Origin: Propionibacteriaceae bacterium UBA6238
GTDB taxonomy: Bacteria; Actinomycetota; Actinomycetes; Propionibacteriales; Propionibacteriaceae
Assembly (NCBI GenBank): GCA_002441465.1
Contig: DJWE01000002.1
Location: forward strand, 1 to 28,987
Direction of reading: 5' to 3'
DNA length: 28,987 nt
Shown: positions 1 through 8,474 of the stretch, piece by piece
Position numbering within the stretch: position 1 is the stretch's first letter
How the letters are laid out: each line of letters opens with the position of its first letter
The notes under the pieces: model-generated
What the model was told of the DNA's origin: nothing
The model's input: only the letters and a program-made list of their open reading frames with translations
Databases searched by the model: none
Made by a program: the position numbers and the translations under genes

Positions 1-1346
1 TTGCGATCCCGGACGCGGACTGGGAACTGGTCGCACGGATGCGCACCGAGGTGGCCCGTCGGCTGGCCGAGCAGATCGGCGAGTCCCGTCCGGACAGGGA
101 CGTGGAGGAGGCAGAGGGTGCGGCGATCATCCGGCAGGTGTTGGAGGAGGACACCGCCGAGGAGATCGTCCGGGCAGGTCAGGCCCGGTCGCTGGCCGAG
201 CAGGAGGTACTGGCAAAGGCGGTGTTCGACGCCATGTTCGGGCTGGGCCGGATCCAGCCGCTGGTCGACGACGACCGGGTGGAGAACATCATGATCGCCG
301 GCTACAACCGGGTGCTCGTCGAACTCGCCGATGGCACCCTGTGGGAGATCCCGGCCATCGCCGAAAGCGACGCCGAACTGGCCGAGCTGCTCGAGCGGCT
401 CGCCAGCCGCTCGGAAAACCCGCGCTCGTTCACCCCGGCCAGCCCCTCGCTGCACCTGGTGCTGCCCGGAGGCGAGCGGCTCGCCGGCGCCCGGGACACC
501 GCTCGGCTGTCGGTGGTTATCCGCCGGCACCGCATCCGCAAGGTGTCGCTGGACGACCTGGTCGCCTGGGGCACGATCTCGCCCACCCTGGCCGGGTTCC
601 TCGCCGCCTCGGTGAAGGCACGGCTGTGCATCGTCGTCTCCGGCGAACAGGGCGCAGGGAAAACCACGACGCTGCGGGCGCTGTGCGCCCAGATTCCTCG
701 GCTGGAGCCGGTGGGCACCTTCGAGTCCGAGTACGAGCTGTTCCTGCACGAACTGCCCGAGCAGCACGCGATCGTGCACGCCTGGGAGTCCCGGGAGGGC
801 TCGGGGGAGCGACTGCCGGACGGCCGGCTCGCGGGGTCGCGGACGACGGCGCAGCAGATCATCGACAGCTTCCGGTTCAACCTGGGTCGCCAGATCCTCG
901 GCGAGATCCGCGGCGAGGAGGTCTGGTCGATGGTGAAACTGATGGAGTCCGGCTCCGGGTCGATCTCCACCACCCACGCCGGCTCGGCCGAGCAGACGAT
1001 CCGCAAGCTGGTCACCTGCGCCATGGAGGCCGGCCCGCAGGTCTCCCAGGACCTGGCCTCGACCAAGCTCGGCGAGACCGTCGACCTGGTCGTCCACATC
1101 GCCTGCGACGTCGTCCCCGGCCCCGACGGCTCCTCTGGCCGCAAACACCGCTACGTTCAGGAAGTCCTGGCCGTCTCTCCCGGCGAGCGGCCACGCGGCT
1201 ACGCCACCACCACGGTGTTCGCGCGGGTTCCGGGCGCCTGCGCCGTCCCCGACACAATCCCCGAGGAGCTGCGCGAGAAGCTCGTCGCCGCCGGGTTCGA
1301 CCTGGCGGGCTTCGAAGCCGAAGCAGCCGAAGGCAGGCTGCCATGA
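1..1346 (+). CDS. tadA: TadA/CpaF-family pilus assembly ATPase, 5' end outside the window
   Basis: This is the cytoplasmic hexameric secretion ATPase that powers assembly of a Tad/Flp pilus with the TadB/TadC platform encoded just downstream. The reading frame is open back to base 3 with coding-like sequence (AIPDADWELVAR before the Met at 39), so the true start is probably upstream of the window. Counting from the Met at 39 there are 435 residues. An N-terminal helical domain (1-130) precedes the RecA-like core: Walker A GEQGAGKTT at 202-210, Walker B region QILGEIRGEE at 285-294, and the His box STTHA at 310-314, all intact. The family is clear from motif order and from the tadB/tadC neighbours. 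The stop overlaps the next start (ATGA), so the genes are probably translationally coupled. A conjugative VirB11-type ATPase is the main alternative, but the TadB/TadC context favours TadA. Confidence 0.93.
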   Translation, partial: AIPDADWELVARMRTEVARRLAEQIGESRPDRDVEEAEGAAIIRQVLEEDTAEEIVRAGQARSLAEQEVLAKAVFDAMFGLGRIQPLVDDDRVENIMIAGYNRVLVELADGTLWEIPAIAESDAELAELLERLASRSENPRSFTPASPSLHLVLPGGERLAGARDTARLSVVIRRHRIRKVSLDDLVAWGTISPTLAGFLAASVKARLCIVVSGEQGAGKTTTLRALCAQIPRLEPVGTFESEYELFLHELPEQHAIVHAWESREGSGERLPDGRLAGSRTTAQQIIDSFRFNLGRQILGEIRGEEVWSMVKLMESGSGSISTTHAGSAEQTIRKLVTCAMEAGPQVSQDLASTKLGETVDLVVHIACDVVPGPDGSSGRKHRYVQEVLAVSPGERPRGYATTTVFARVPGACAVPDTIPEELREKLVAAGFDLAGFEAEAAEGRLP

Positions 1347-2224
1347 ACACCCTGCTCGCAGCGCTCGCCGGGGCGATGATCGTCGGCGGCATCCTGCTCG
1401 GCATCTACGGGATGATCCCCCGACCCGTACCGCCACCCCGGCCGAAGCGTCCGCCCCGGCCGGGACGGCTGGTCCGCTGGTGGCGCGGACTTCCGGCGTG
1501 GCAGCGCTGGGCGAGCATCGCCGCCCTTCTGGCCGGAGTGGTGATCATGGTCGCCACCGGCTGGGTGATCGCTGTCCCGATCCTGCCGGCCGCCGTCCTC
1601 GGGCTGCCGGCGCTGTTGATGGTGACCAGTGCGGATCGGCAGATCGCCCGGATGGACGCGATCGCCGAATGGACCCGCAACCTCGCCGGGGTGCTGACCG
1701 CCGGGCAGGGCATCGAGGCGGCGATCCAGGCCAGCCTGCGCTCCGCGCCGGACGCGATCCGTCCCGAGGTCGGCCGGCTGGTCGGACGGATGCGGTCACG
1801 CTGGTCCACCGAACAGGCTCTACGCGCGTATGCCGACGACCTCGACGACGCCACCGGCGACCTCGTCTGCGCGGCGCTCATCCTCGGCGCCGCCCGGCGC
1901 GGGGACGGCCTGGCCCGCGTCCTGCACGACCTGGCCGAATCAGTCTCGGCCGACGTCCGCGGCCGGCGCATGATCGAAGCCGACCGGGCCAAGCCCCGCG
2001 CCTCGGCCCGCATGGTCACCCTGCTGTCCATCGGCGCGCTCGTCTTCTTCGGTCTCGGCGGACGCTTCTTCGCCCCCTACTCCACCCCCCTCGGCCAGCT
2101 CATCCTGCTCTTCCTGCTGACCTGCTACGGACTGCTGCTCTGGTGGCTCCGGCGGATGGCCGAGATCCAGCCGGCGTCGCGCTTCCTGGGGAGCCACGCC
2201 AACCGGGAAATGAGCCGGCCGTGA
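1343..2224 (+). CDS. tadB: TadB-like pilus platform protein (type II secretion F domain)
   Basis: This 293-residue polytopic inner-membrane protein is predicted to form the pilus assembly platform with TadC. Hydrophobic segments lie at about 5-24, 56-73 and 75-94, followed by a cytoplasmic T2SSF-type four-helix domain (about 105-230) containing the AEWTRNLAGVLTAG stretch typical of TadB. Two further membrane segments lie near 228-272. A proline-rich linker (27-40) separates the first and second hydrophobic segments. The start is fixed by the ATGA overlap with the tadA stop. The 3' end overlaps the tadC GTG start. Length and topology match actinobacterial TadB proteins. The identification rests on family pattern and on position between the ATPase and TadC. 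Confidence 0.88.
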   Translation: MNTLLAALAGAMIVGGILLGIYGMIPRPVPPPRPKRPPRPGRLVRWWRGLPAWQRWASIAALLAGVVIMVATGWVIAVPILPAAVLGLPALLMVTSADRQIARMDAIAEWTRNLAGVLTAGQGIEAAIQASLRSAPDAIRPEVGRLVGRMRSRWSTEQALRAYADDLDDATGDLVCAALILGAARRGDGLARVLHDLAESVSADVRGRRMIEADRAKPRASARMVTLLSIGALVFFGLGGRFFAPYSTPLGQLILLFLLTCYGLLLWWLRRMAEIQPASRFLGSHANREMSRP

Positions 2225-3123
2225 GCACCCTGCAGTTGTGGATGGTGGCCGGCGGCCTGGTCGGCGCCGGCCTGGCCTGCCTGGTGTGGTGGCTCGTTCC
2301 CGCCCACCCCGAACCTGTCCAGGCCCTCGAACGCCTCTCCTCACCCGTCCGCCGCGCGCCCGTCCCCGAGCCGGTGCGGCGACGCGGCGGGCTGGAGGAT
2401 CGGCTCGGGCTGTGGGCGATGCGGCGGCTGCCCGCACGGCTGTGGGCGAACGCGCCGCGCCGCGACCTGGCCCTGATGGGCAAGCCGCTGCATGTGTTCT
2501 ACGGGGAGAAGGTCGTCTTCGTCGCCACCGCCGCCATCTCGGTGCCGCTGCTGTCCGCCGTCTTCTCCCGCACCCTGCCGATGCCGGTCGCCGTCCCGGC
2601 CGGCGCGACCCTGCTCGGCATGTTCCTGGCCTGGTTCCTGCCCGACGGCAACCTGTCCGACGCCACCAAGAAGGCCCGCGTCGAGTTCCGCCGGGCACTC
2701 GGCTCCTACGTCGACCTGGTCGCCCTCGAACGCAACGCCGGCGGCTCCGGCACCCGCCAAGCCCTCGAGAACGCCGCCCGCGTCGGCGACTCCTGGCCCT
2801 TCGCCCGCATCGGCGACGCCCTCGCCCGCAGCCGCTACTCCGGCGACACCGCCTGGGACGCCCTCCACGACCTCGCCGCCGAACAAGGCCTGAACGATGT
2901 GGACGACCTGGCCGACATCATGCGGCTCGCCGGAGAGGAAGGCTCCCAAGTCGTCGACACCCTCCGCAGCCGGTCGGCCGAACTGCGGCACGCGATCCTC
3001 GCCGAGGACCAGACCCAAGCCAACATCGTCGGCGAACGCATGGTCATCCCCTCGATCCTGATGGCCTTCACCTTCGTCGCCATCCTCCTCGTCCCCGCCC
3101 TGCTCCGACTCGGAGCCGGCTGA
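2221..3123 (+). CDS. tadC: TadC-like pilus platform protein (type II secretion F domain)
   Basis: This 300-residue membrane protein is the second platform component and probable partner of TadB. It begins with GTG at 2221, whose last two bases form part of the tadB TGA stop (GTGA). An ATG at 2242 is a possible later start. A membrane segment lies at about 5-27, a pair at about 104-142, and a C-terminal one at about 278-297. Between them is a cytoplasmic T2SSF domain containing YVDLVALERNAGGSG and MRLAGEEGSQVVDTLR, features typical of TadC. The next gene starts 35 bases downstream, the first real gap in the operon, as expected before a highly expressed pilin gene. Confidence 0.88.
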   Translation: MSTLQLWMVAGGLVGAGLACLVWWLVPAHPEPVQALERLSSPVRRAPVPEPVRRRGGLEDRLGLWAMRRLPARLWANAPRRDLALMGKPLHVFYGEKVVFVATAAISVPLLSAVFSRTLPMPVAVPAGATLLGMFLAWFLPDGNLSDATKKARVEFRRALGSYVDLVALERNAGGSGTRQALENAARVGDSWPFARIGDALARSRYSGDTAWDALHDLAAEQGLNDVDDLADIMRLAGEEGSQVVDTLRSRSAELRHAILAEDQTQANIVGERMVIPSILMAFTFVAILLVPALLRLGAG

Positions 3124-3158
3124 CCCACCCCAGGTGAAGAAGATGAAAGGGAACTGAA

Positions 3159-3338
3159 ATGACCGAACTGAACCAGACCACCGCCTGGCTACACGCCGTC
3201 CTGTCCAAAGTCCGCGACGAACGCGGCTTCTCCGTCTCCAGCGAGCAGCTGTGGTGGCTCGTCGGAATCGTCGCCATCGTCGGCATCGTGGTCGCCGCCC
3301 TCAACGGCTACATCGAAGGCCTCCTCGCCAAGCTTTGA
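3159..3338 (+). CDS. Flp-type small pilin-like protein, 59 residues
   Basis: This is a short gene with a purine-rich ribosome site (GAAAGGGA) before the ATG. The product has a charged N-terminus ending in RDERG, then FSVSSEQLWW and one hydrophobic helix (about 32-49, LVGIVAIVGIVVAALNG). Size, single helix and placement directly after tadABC are those of the Flp major pilin. The cleavage site is imperfect: counting from the Gly of RDERG, the conserved Glu is at +6 instead of the usual +5. It is the best candidate for the structural subunit of the pilus, processed by the A24 peptidase at 26729-27379. A non-pilin membrane peptide of the operon is possible. Confidence 0.78.
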   Translation: MTELNQTTAWLHAVLSKVRDERGFSVSSEQLWWLVGIVAIVGIVVAALNGYIEGLLAKL

Positions 3339-3352
3339 ACCCGGCCAAGAGG

Positions 3353-3733
3353 ATGCGTCCGGAGATGGAGGGATCGAGGGAGCGGGGCTCGGTCTCGGTC
3401 CAGATGGTGCTGCTCATGCCCACCCTGCTGCTCGTGGTGTGGATCGCGCTCGGCGCAGCCATGTACTTCTACGGCCGCACCACCGCGCTCGCCGCCGCCC
3501 AAGCAGGAGCCACCGCCGGCGCCGCCGAACATGGCACCACCGACGACTGCGTCCACATCGCCACCGACCTCGCTGCGCGCGCCGGCGACTCCCTGGCTGG
3601 CCTCACCGTCACCTGCCAGATCAGCGCCCAGACGGTCACCGCAACCGTGACCGGCAGCACCCTCAGCCTCGTGCCGGGCTGGGAACCGACCACCTCCCAG
3701 ACGGCGACCGTGCCACGAGAGGAGATCTCATGA
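3353..3733 (+). CDS. TadE-like pseudopilin
   Basis: This 126-residue protein has a charged N-terminus (ending SRERG) and a hydrophobic helix (about 15-40), followed by an extracytoplasmic domain with two cysteines in DDC and VTCQIS. That is the TadE-like minor pseudopilin layout. The residue five positions after the cleavage Gly is Gln instead of the canonical Glu. Start choice is uncertain: ATG at 3353 and ATG at 3365 are in frame and neither has a well-spaced ribosome site; the longer form is reported. The stop overlaps the next ATG (ATGA), so expression is probably coupled to the second TadE-like gene. Confidence 0.8.
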   Translation: MRPEMEGSRERGSVSVQMVLLMPTLLLVVWIALGAAMYFYGRTTALAAAQAGATAGAAEHGTTDDCVHIATDLAARAGDSLAGLTVTCQISAQTVTATVTGSTLSLVPGWEPTTSQTATVPREEIS

Positions 3734-4161
3734 CGTCGAACTGGCGGGACGAGCGGGGCTCGGCGGCGGTGGAGATCACCATGGTCGCCCCCGTGCTGGT
3801 GCTGTTCATCCTGGTCATCATCTTCGGCGGACGCCTTGCCCTGGCCCGCCAAGCCGTTCAGTCCGCCGCGTTCGACGCCGCCCGGGCCGCCAGCCTCGCC
3901 CGCACCCAAGGCGAAGCACGCACCGCCGCCGCCAAGACCGCCGCCGCGACCCTCGCCAACCAGAAGCTGCCCTGCACCACCACCCAGCTCGACCTCGACA
4001 CCACCGGATTCGCCAAGCCCGTCGGCACCCCGGCCACCGTCACCGTCCGGCTGGTGTGCGACGTCGCCACTGGTGATCTCGGACTGCCGGGCATCGCCGC
4101 AGTCGTCCCGGTGGACGCCGAGGCAACCTCCCCGCTCGACTCCTTCCGTGAGAGGAAGTGA
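3730..4161 (+). CDS. tadE: TadE-family minor pseudopilin
   Basis: This 143-residue protein carries the most canonical prepilin-like N-terminus in the window: RDERG followed by SAAVEITMVAPVL, with Glu exactly at +5 and a long hydrophobic helix (about 16-36). The C-terminal extracytoplasmic part contains two cysteines (LPCTTTQ, RLVCDV). This matches the TadE domain family. A ribosome site (GAGAGGAGA) lies just before the ATG at 3730, which overlaps the preceding stop. It is predicted to be processed by the A24 prepilin peptidase and to initiate or stabilise the Flp fibre. Confidence 0.86.
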   Translation: MTSNWRDERGSAAVEITMVAPVLVLFILVIIFGGRLALARQAVQSAAFDAARAASLARTQGEARTAAAKTAAATLANQKLPCTTTQLDLDTTGFAKPVGTPATVTVRLVCDVATGDLGLPGIAAVVPVDAEATSPLDSFRERK

Positions 4162-4162
4162 C

Positions 4163-4597
4163 ATGCGAGACCGGCTGAGAGACGAGCGCGGTGCCGCCGT
4201 CACCGTGTGGACGATCATGGTCATGGCCGCGCTCACGCTGATCGTCGGACTCGCGGTCGACCTGTCCGGCCAGGTCAACCGGATGCGGCTGGCCAGCGAC
4301 GTCGCCGGCCAGGCAGCACGGGCCGCCGGCCAGCAGCTTGACGCTGACACCTACACCGCCACGGGTGGAGACGTCGAAGTCGCCGCCGCCCGCGCCAAGA
4401 CCGCAGCCATCAACTACGCCAAAGCGTCCGGCATGAACGCCACCGCCCAGATCGAATCGGGCACCGACCTCGTCGTGGACGTCACCACTGACTACGAACC
4501 CGTATTCCTGTCCGCCTTCGGAATCGGCACCCAACATTTCACCGCTACCGCACGCGTCCGAGTCGTGAAAGCCCTCGAAGGAAAGGAACACCGATGA
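4163..4597 (+). CDS. TadG-like pilus-associated protein (Tad domain)
   Basis: This 144-residue protein starts with RDRLRDERGAAVTVW and a hydrophobic helix (about 15-35, IMVMAALTLIVGLAVDLSG), then a stretch resembling the putative Flp pilus-assembly TadG-like N-terminal family (MRLASDVAGQAARAAGQQL). Unlike long TadG proteins it lacks a von Willebrand A domain and is short, as is common in actinobacteria. Position +5 after the Gly is Val, so cleavage by the prepilin peptidase is doubtful and the helix may remain as a membrane anchor. It starts one base after the previous stop and overlaps the LysM-BTAD gene (ATGA). Confidence 0.8.
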   Translation: MRDRLRDERGAAVTVWTIMVMAALTLIVGLAVDLSGQVNRMRLASDVAGQAARAAGQQLDADTYTATGGDVEVAAARAKTAAINYAKASGMNATAQIESGTDLVVDVTTDYEPVFLSAFGIGTQHFTATARVRVVKALEGKEHR

Positions 4598-7590
4598 CCA
4601 GACTCCGCGCACTCGCCGCCCTGCTCGGCCTCGCGGTGATCGTCATCGGCATGCCCGCCCTCCTGATCGCGGCCGCACCGATCGGCGCGGTCAGCATCAC
4701 CTGGACTCCGGACGGCATCTGGCAGGCACTCGCCACCCCCGACAACGGCACCATCGCACTCGCCCTGTTCAAACTGGTCGGCTGGATCGCCTGGGCCCTC
4801 CTCACCGCCGCCGTCCTGCTCGAGCTCGTCGCGCTCGTCCGCCGCACCCCCGTCCCCAAGCTGCGCGGGCTCGCCGTCCCGCAGCTGGTCGCTCGTCGCC
4901 TCGTCGCGACCGCGGCGGTGCTGTTCATCGCCACCTCCACCGCCTCGGTCGGAGACCTGGCCGCGCCCCCGGTCGCGCAGGCCGCCGGTGTCCCGCAACA
5001 GCCCGTGCCCGCCCACGCACTCCCCGCCCATTCCCAGCCGGCCGACGCCCACCAGCAGACTGGCAAGGCGCGCACCTACACCGTGAAGAAGGGCGACACC
5101 CTGTCGGAGATCGCGCTCGAGCAGACTGGCCACGCCCGGAACTACCCCAAGTTGTTCCGGGCGTCCACCCACACCGTCCAACCCGGCGGGCGCCGGCTCA
5201 GCGACCCCGACGAGATCGACATCGGCTGGAAGATCACCATCCCCGCCCAGCACACCAAACACGTCGGGCCGACGAACGACCGTCCGACCAAGACAGCCGA
5301 GACGCCCAGACCCACCCAGGTGACGACACCCGCGCAGGAGCGGCAACCGAGCACGCCAGGCCCCCAGCCGAGCACACCGGCCAGCACTCAAACCACTCCC
5401 GCGGCGGTAGAGCCGACCACGTCCGCCACGGCCGCGTCGGCGGTCAACAACTCGAGCACGGATGCTCCGGCGTGGCTGCTGACCGGTCTGGCGGGCGCTG
5501 GGGCACTGCTGTCCGGCGCGTTGGCGCTCACTCTTGCCCGGCGCCGCGAGGCCCAGTTCCGCAGCCGACGACCCGGACGCATGATCGCCCCGCCTCCCGC
5601 GGACACCATCCCGGTGGAGAAGACCCTGATCAGAGAAGGCTCGGTCACCGGTGCCACCGTGGTGTTCATCGACGAAGTCCTGCGTCGCACCACCGCCGCC
5701 CTCAGCAACGCCGGGGAGCCGGTGCCGGTCTTGATGGGTGTCGATGCGCATGCCGACCACGTCACTGTCCGATTCGCTGGCCTCGCCGACCTGAGCCCGG
5801 TGTGGACCTGCCTGGACGGGGACGCCCGGCAGGTCTGGCGCATCCCGGCCGACGCCGACCTCGACCAGGCCGGACCGCTCAACCCCGATGGCGCCCCACC
5901 CTGGCCGCAGCTGGTGACCCTCGGACGCGACAAGGCAGGGTGGCGGCTGGTCAACCTCGAAGCGGTCGGGGTCGCGAGCCTCACCGGCGACGCGGCGAAC
6001 TGCGCCGACCTTGCCCGCTACCTCGTCAGCGAACTCGCCGTCTCACCCTGGGCCCGCGACGTCCAGGTCGACTGCCTCGCCGTCTGTCCGGAAATGCCCG
6101 ACCTGTCACCCGACCGCGTCCACTACCACGACGACCCCGACGTCATCCCCGAACGGGTCCGCACCGCCGTCGAAACCGCCGACCGGCTCACCCGCGTCCA
6201 CCCGACAACCCTCGAAACCGCCCGCGTCACCCACGCCGACGAAGACCTGTGGCACAGCCGACTCCTCCTCAGCGGCGCTCGCGACGCCGAACACCTCGGC
6301 GTCCTCATCCGCCTCGTCACCGACCAGAAAGGACGCACCGGCACCGCCGTCCTCCTCCTCAGCCCCGACCAGGCGCCCACCGGCGTCGAGATCAAGCTCA
6401 CCGACAACGGACGCGTCCAGGTGCCTGACCTCGGCCTCGACCTGGTCGCCAACGGCCTCACCGAGGACGAGGCCCGCGGCTGCATCGCCCTGATCACCGC
6501 CGGACGCAACCTCGACGACATCGAGATGCCGGTGGTCGATGACCCCGACGGCGAGGAGTGGGAGCAGTTCTGCAACTCAGCCGGCGCCATCCGCACCGAC
6601 AAGACCATCCCCCGCGACAGCGACGACCCGCAGGCGACCTCCGTGCTGCCCGAGCCCGACCGGGTCTATGTGACCGAGACCGCGAACACCGCCGAGGACT
6701 TGACCGAACTCGCCCCGAAGGTGCCTGTCGAGGTCGCTGAGCAGATCGAGGCCGCCGACCCGACCCTGGACGCCGACCTGGCCGATTGGTGGGCCGATTC
6801 GTGCGTCCGGCCCCGGCTGCGTGTGCTGGGCCCAATCAAGGTCCGCATCGGCGTCGGCGGCAACGCGCAGGCGGCGACCAACCGCAAGCCGGCCTGCAAC
6901 AACGCCGTCACCTACCTGTCCACCCGGCCCCGCGGCGCCACCACGCAGGAGATCGCCGACGCCCTGACCATCACCGACGACCGCGTCCGCCAGGACATGT
7001 CGATCGTCCGAGCCTGGCTCGGCGACAACCCCAGAACCGGCAGAGAGTTCCTGCCCGGCGCTACCAAACACCCCCTCGCCGTCGAACGCGGCGTCGGGCT
7101 CTATCTCATCGAAGACCTGCTGTGCGACGCCGACCTGTACAAAAGGCTCCGCATACGAGGAGAAGCCCGCGGGCCTGACGGCATCAATGACCTTCGTACG
7201 GCGCTGCGGCTCGTTAACGGCGCACCCTACGACGGACTCCGCGCCCGCGGCACCGTCTGGCTCGCGGATAACCCGGTTGAATGTGAGCTGCTGTTCAGCA
7301 TCATCGACGTCGCCCACATCGTCTCCACGATCGCCATCCAGAGTGGCGACCTCCAAGGCGCCCGCGCAGCCGCGGAGCTGGCCGTCCTCGTCGCCCCCAC
7401 AGACGCCAACCTGCAGATGGACCTCGCCAAGATCGCGGAAAAGGCAGGCGACGACGCCAAGGCGGCTGCCATCGCCAAGAACGTACTCACCTGGCGCGAC
7501 GCCGTTGGCGACCAGGTTGACGTTTCACACCGACATGATGCGATCGTGCGAACGCACCGATGGCTGGACCGAGTGACCCAAGCGAGCTAA
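4594..7590 (+). CDS. LysM-BTAD membrane protein, 998 residues
   Basis: This large multidomain protein is typical of actinobacterial Tad loci. Order of parts: hydrophobic segments near 5-28, 54-81 and 102-117; a LysM module at about 161-217 (YTVKKGDTLSEIA ... GWKITIP), which normally binds peptidoglycan; a Pro/Thr-rich linker (218-290); a further membrane helix at 294-316; a 400-residue mixed domain (PQLVTLGRDKAGWRLVNLE region); and a winged-helix-like segment from about 740 (PRLRVLGPIKV) leading into a helical BTAD-like C-terminus. The function is not established. A plausible role (inference) is anchoring the pilus machine to the wall while sensing state through the BTAD/TPR-like part. The ATG overlaps the tadG-like stop, so it belongs to the pilus operon. 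Confidence 0.85.
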   Translation: MTRLRALAALLGLAVIVIGMPALLIAAAPIGAVSITWTPDGIWQALATPDNGTIALALFKLVGWIAWALLTAAVLLELVALVRRTPVPKLRGLAVPQLVARRLVATAAVLFIATSTASVGDLAAPPVAQAAGVPQQPVPAHALPAHSQPADAHQQTGKARTYTVKKGDTLSEIALEQTGHARNYPKLFRASTHTVQPGGRRLSDPDEIDIGWKITIPAQHTKHVGPTNDRPTKTAETPRPTQVTTPAQERQPSTPGPQPSTPASTQTTPAAVEPTTSATAASAVNNSSTDAPAWLLTGLAGAGALLSGALALTLARRREAQFRSRRPGRMIAPPPADTIPVEKTLIREGSVTGATVVFIDEVLRRTTAALSNAGEPVPVLMGVDAHADHVTVRFAGLADLSPVWTCLDGDARQVWRIPADADLDQAGPLNPDGAPPWPQLVTLGRDKAGWRLVNLEAVGVASLTGDAANCADLARYLVSELAVSPWARDVQVDCLAVCPEMPDLSPDRVHYHDDPDVIPERVRTAVETADRLTRVHPTTLETARVTHADEDLWHSRLLLSGARDAEHLGVLIRLVTDQKGRTGTAVLLLSPDQAPTGVEIKLTDNGRVQVPDLGLDLVANGLTEDEARGCIALITAGRNLDDIEMPVVDDPDGEEWEQFCNSAGAIRTDKTIPRDSDDPQATSVLPEPDRVYVTETANTAEDLTELAPKVPVEVAEQIEAADPTLDADLADWWADSCVRPRLRVLGPIKVRIGVGGNAQAATNRKPACNNAVTYLSTRPRGATTQEIADALTITDDRVRQDMSIVRAWLGDNPRTGREFLPGATKHPLAVERGVGLYLIEDLLCDADLYKRLRIRGEARGPDGINDLRTALRLVNGAPYDGLRARGTVWLADNPVECELLFSIIDVAHIVSTIAIQSGDLQGARAAAELAVLVAPTDANLQMDLAKIAEKAGDDAKAAAIAKNVLTWRDAVGDQVDVSHRHDAIVRTHRWLDRVTQAS

Positions 7591-7620
7591 CGCCGCTATT
7601 TGTATCTTGTCGTGCTCGCT
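7581..7620 (+). terminator. Possible terminator-like inverted repeat at the end of the Tad operon
   Basis: A 7-base inverted repeat (AGCGAGC at 7581-7587, GCTCGCT at 7614-7620) encloses the stop codon of the LysM-BTAD gene and a 26-base loop. It sits where the pilus operon should end. There is no following T tract and the loop is long, so this is only a weak candidate. Confidence 0.22.
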
Positions 7621-7726
7621 AGACGGCGCCGCACTGGGTCGTGGACGCGACGAAACGCCCCGCGAGTCAACGCGCACGCATTCCGAGCCCGGATTCGGGC
7701 GTTCTCAGCCGACTGGACCTGCCATG

Positions 7727-7739
7727 ATGTCAATGACAT
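7727..7739. promoter_or_regulatory. Perfect small palindrome, possible operator
   Basis: ATGTCA-A-TGACAT is a perfect 6-base inverted repeat with a one-base centre, 37 bases upstream of the start at 7777. It lies in the only intergenic space before the accessory gene pair. The symmetry and place suit a repressor site for the pair, but no regulator gene is next to it and chance occurrence cannot be excluded. Confidence 0.25.
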
Positions 7740-7764
7740 TGGCGGTGCCGCCTCGTTCCATCTG

Positions 7765-7770
7765 AAGGAG
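7765..7770 (+). promoter_or_regulatory. Ribosome binding site that fixes the start at 7777
   Basis: A perfect AAGGAG with a 6-base spacer precedes the ATG at 7777. The same frame is open for more than 50 codons upstream but has no comparable site, so the downstream start is preferred. Confidence 0.7.
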
Positions 7771-7776
7771 TTCCTG

Positions 7777-8385
7777 ATGGCCGACCTTCGGGACGAGATC
7801 AATCGTCAAATGGCGGCGAATGCTCCGAAGTGCCCCTACGCTCCGCCGCGTGACGCAGACGCGCAGAGACTCGTTCTGCGAGATGCTGCCGAACTGCTCC
7901 GCGAGGCCGGAGCACCCCGCATACAGCTGTGGGAGGACTTGGGTGAGACGATTGAGACCCGGCTCGAACGACGCTGGCTCGGCCTTCCCGACCAGTACAA
8001 CCTGAGGACGCAACGATTCAGGAGGTTCGGACAGACCACGGGTTGGCTTGTGGATGTGGCTTCCCGGCCGGATCAGCGCCCTTGGGCACAATCGTTCATC
8101 TCTGTCGACGGACTCTGGTACGAGGCATCGATGGACTTGCCAAATCAGGACGAGAGTGATTTCCACCTCGACGGCGACCACCGCTACCCCCACGACACGA
8201 CCAAGATCCGGTTTGTCATGGATCGATGCGTCTTCGACTATCAGCCGTCGCCGCCGCCAGTCTCCTTCGCCGTGCTTGAGTGGCACGCGAAGTGCAGCGT
8301 GGACGAGACGTACCATCCCGTGTGGGCTAAGGACGTGGCCCAACTCCGTCAGAGGGTCGCGCGCCACTTCTCGGCCCGCGCATGA
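7777..8385 (+). CDS. Unrecognised protein, 202 residues
   Basis: I do not recognise this protein. It is soluble (no membrane helix or signal peptide), acidic to neutral and rich in Trp, Tyr and Asp. The N-terminal third is helical (LRDEINRQMAANAP, LRDAAELLREAG). The rest looks like mixed strand and contains LWYEASMDLP, FHLDGDHRYPHD and PVSFAVLEWHAKC. The start is set by the AAGGAG site at 7765. With the following gene it forms a small + strand unit placed between the pilus and conjugation operons, in sequence less GC-rich than either. This suggests acquisition as cargo. Codon bias is still coding-like, so I think the gene is real. Confidence 0.65.
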   Translation: MADLRDEINRQMAANAPKCPYAPPRDADAQRLVLRDAAELLREAGAPRIQLWEDLGETIETRLERRWLGLPDQYNLRTQRFRRFGQTTGWLVDVASRPDQRPWAQSFISVDGLWYEASMDLPNQDESDFHLDGDHRYPHDTTKIRFVMDRCVFDYQPSPPPVSFAVLEWHAKCSVDETYHPVWAKDVAQLRQRVARHFSARA

Positions 8386-8474
8386 CGAGTTCTCCGACCC
8401 GACATCCAAAGTGGGCTACTCAGGCCGATCGCGGTGAGTTGAACAGCTGAACGAGCAGGAGGAGGTGCAGGCTC

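Noticed and set aside
4492..5760. A 422-codon minus-strand frame opposite the LysM-BTAD gene
   Set aside because: It is a Gly/Arg-rich shadow of a confident + strand gene. No domain or start signal supports it.
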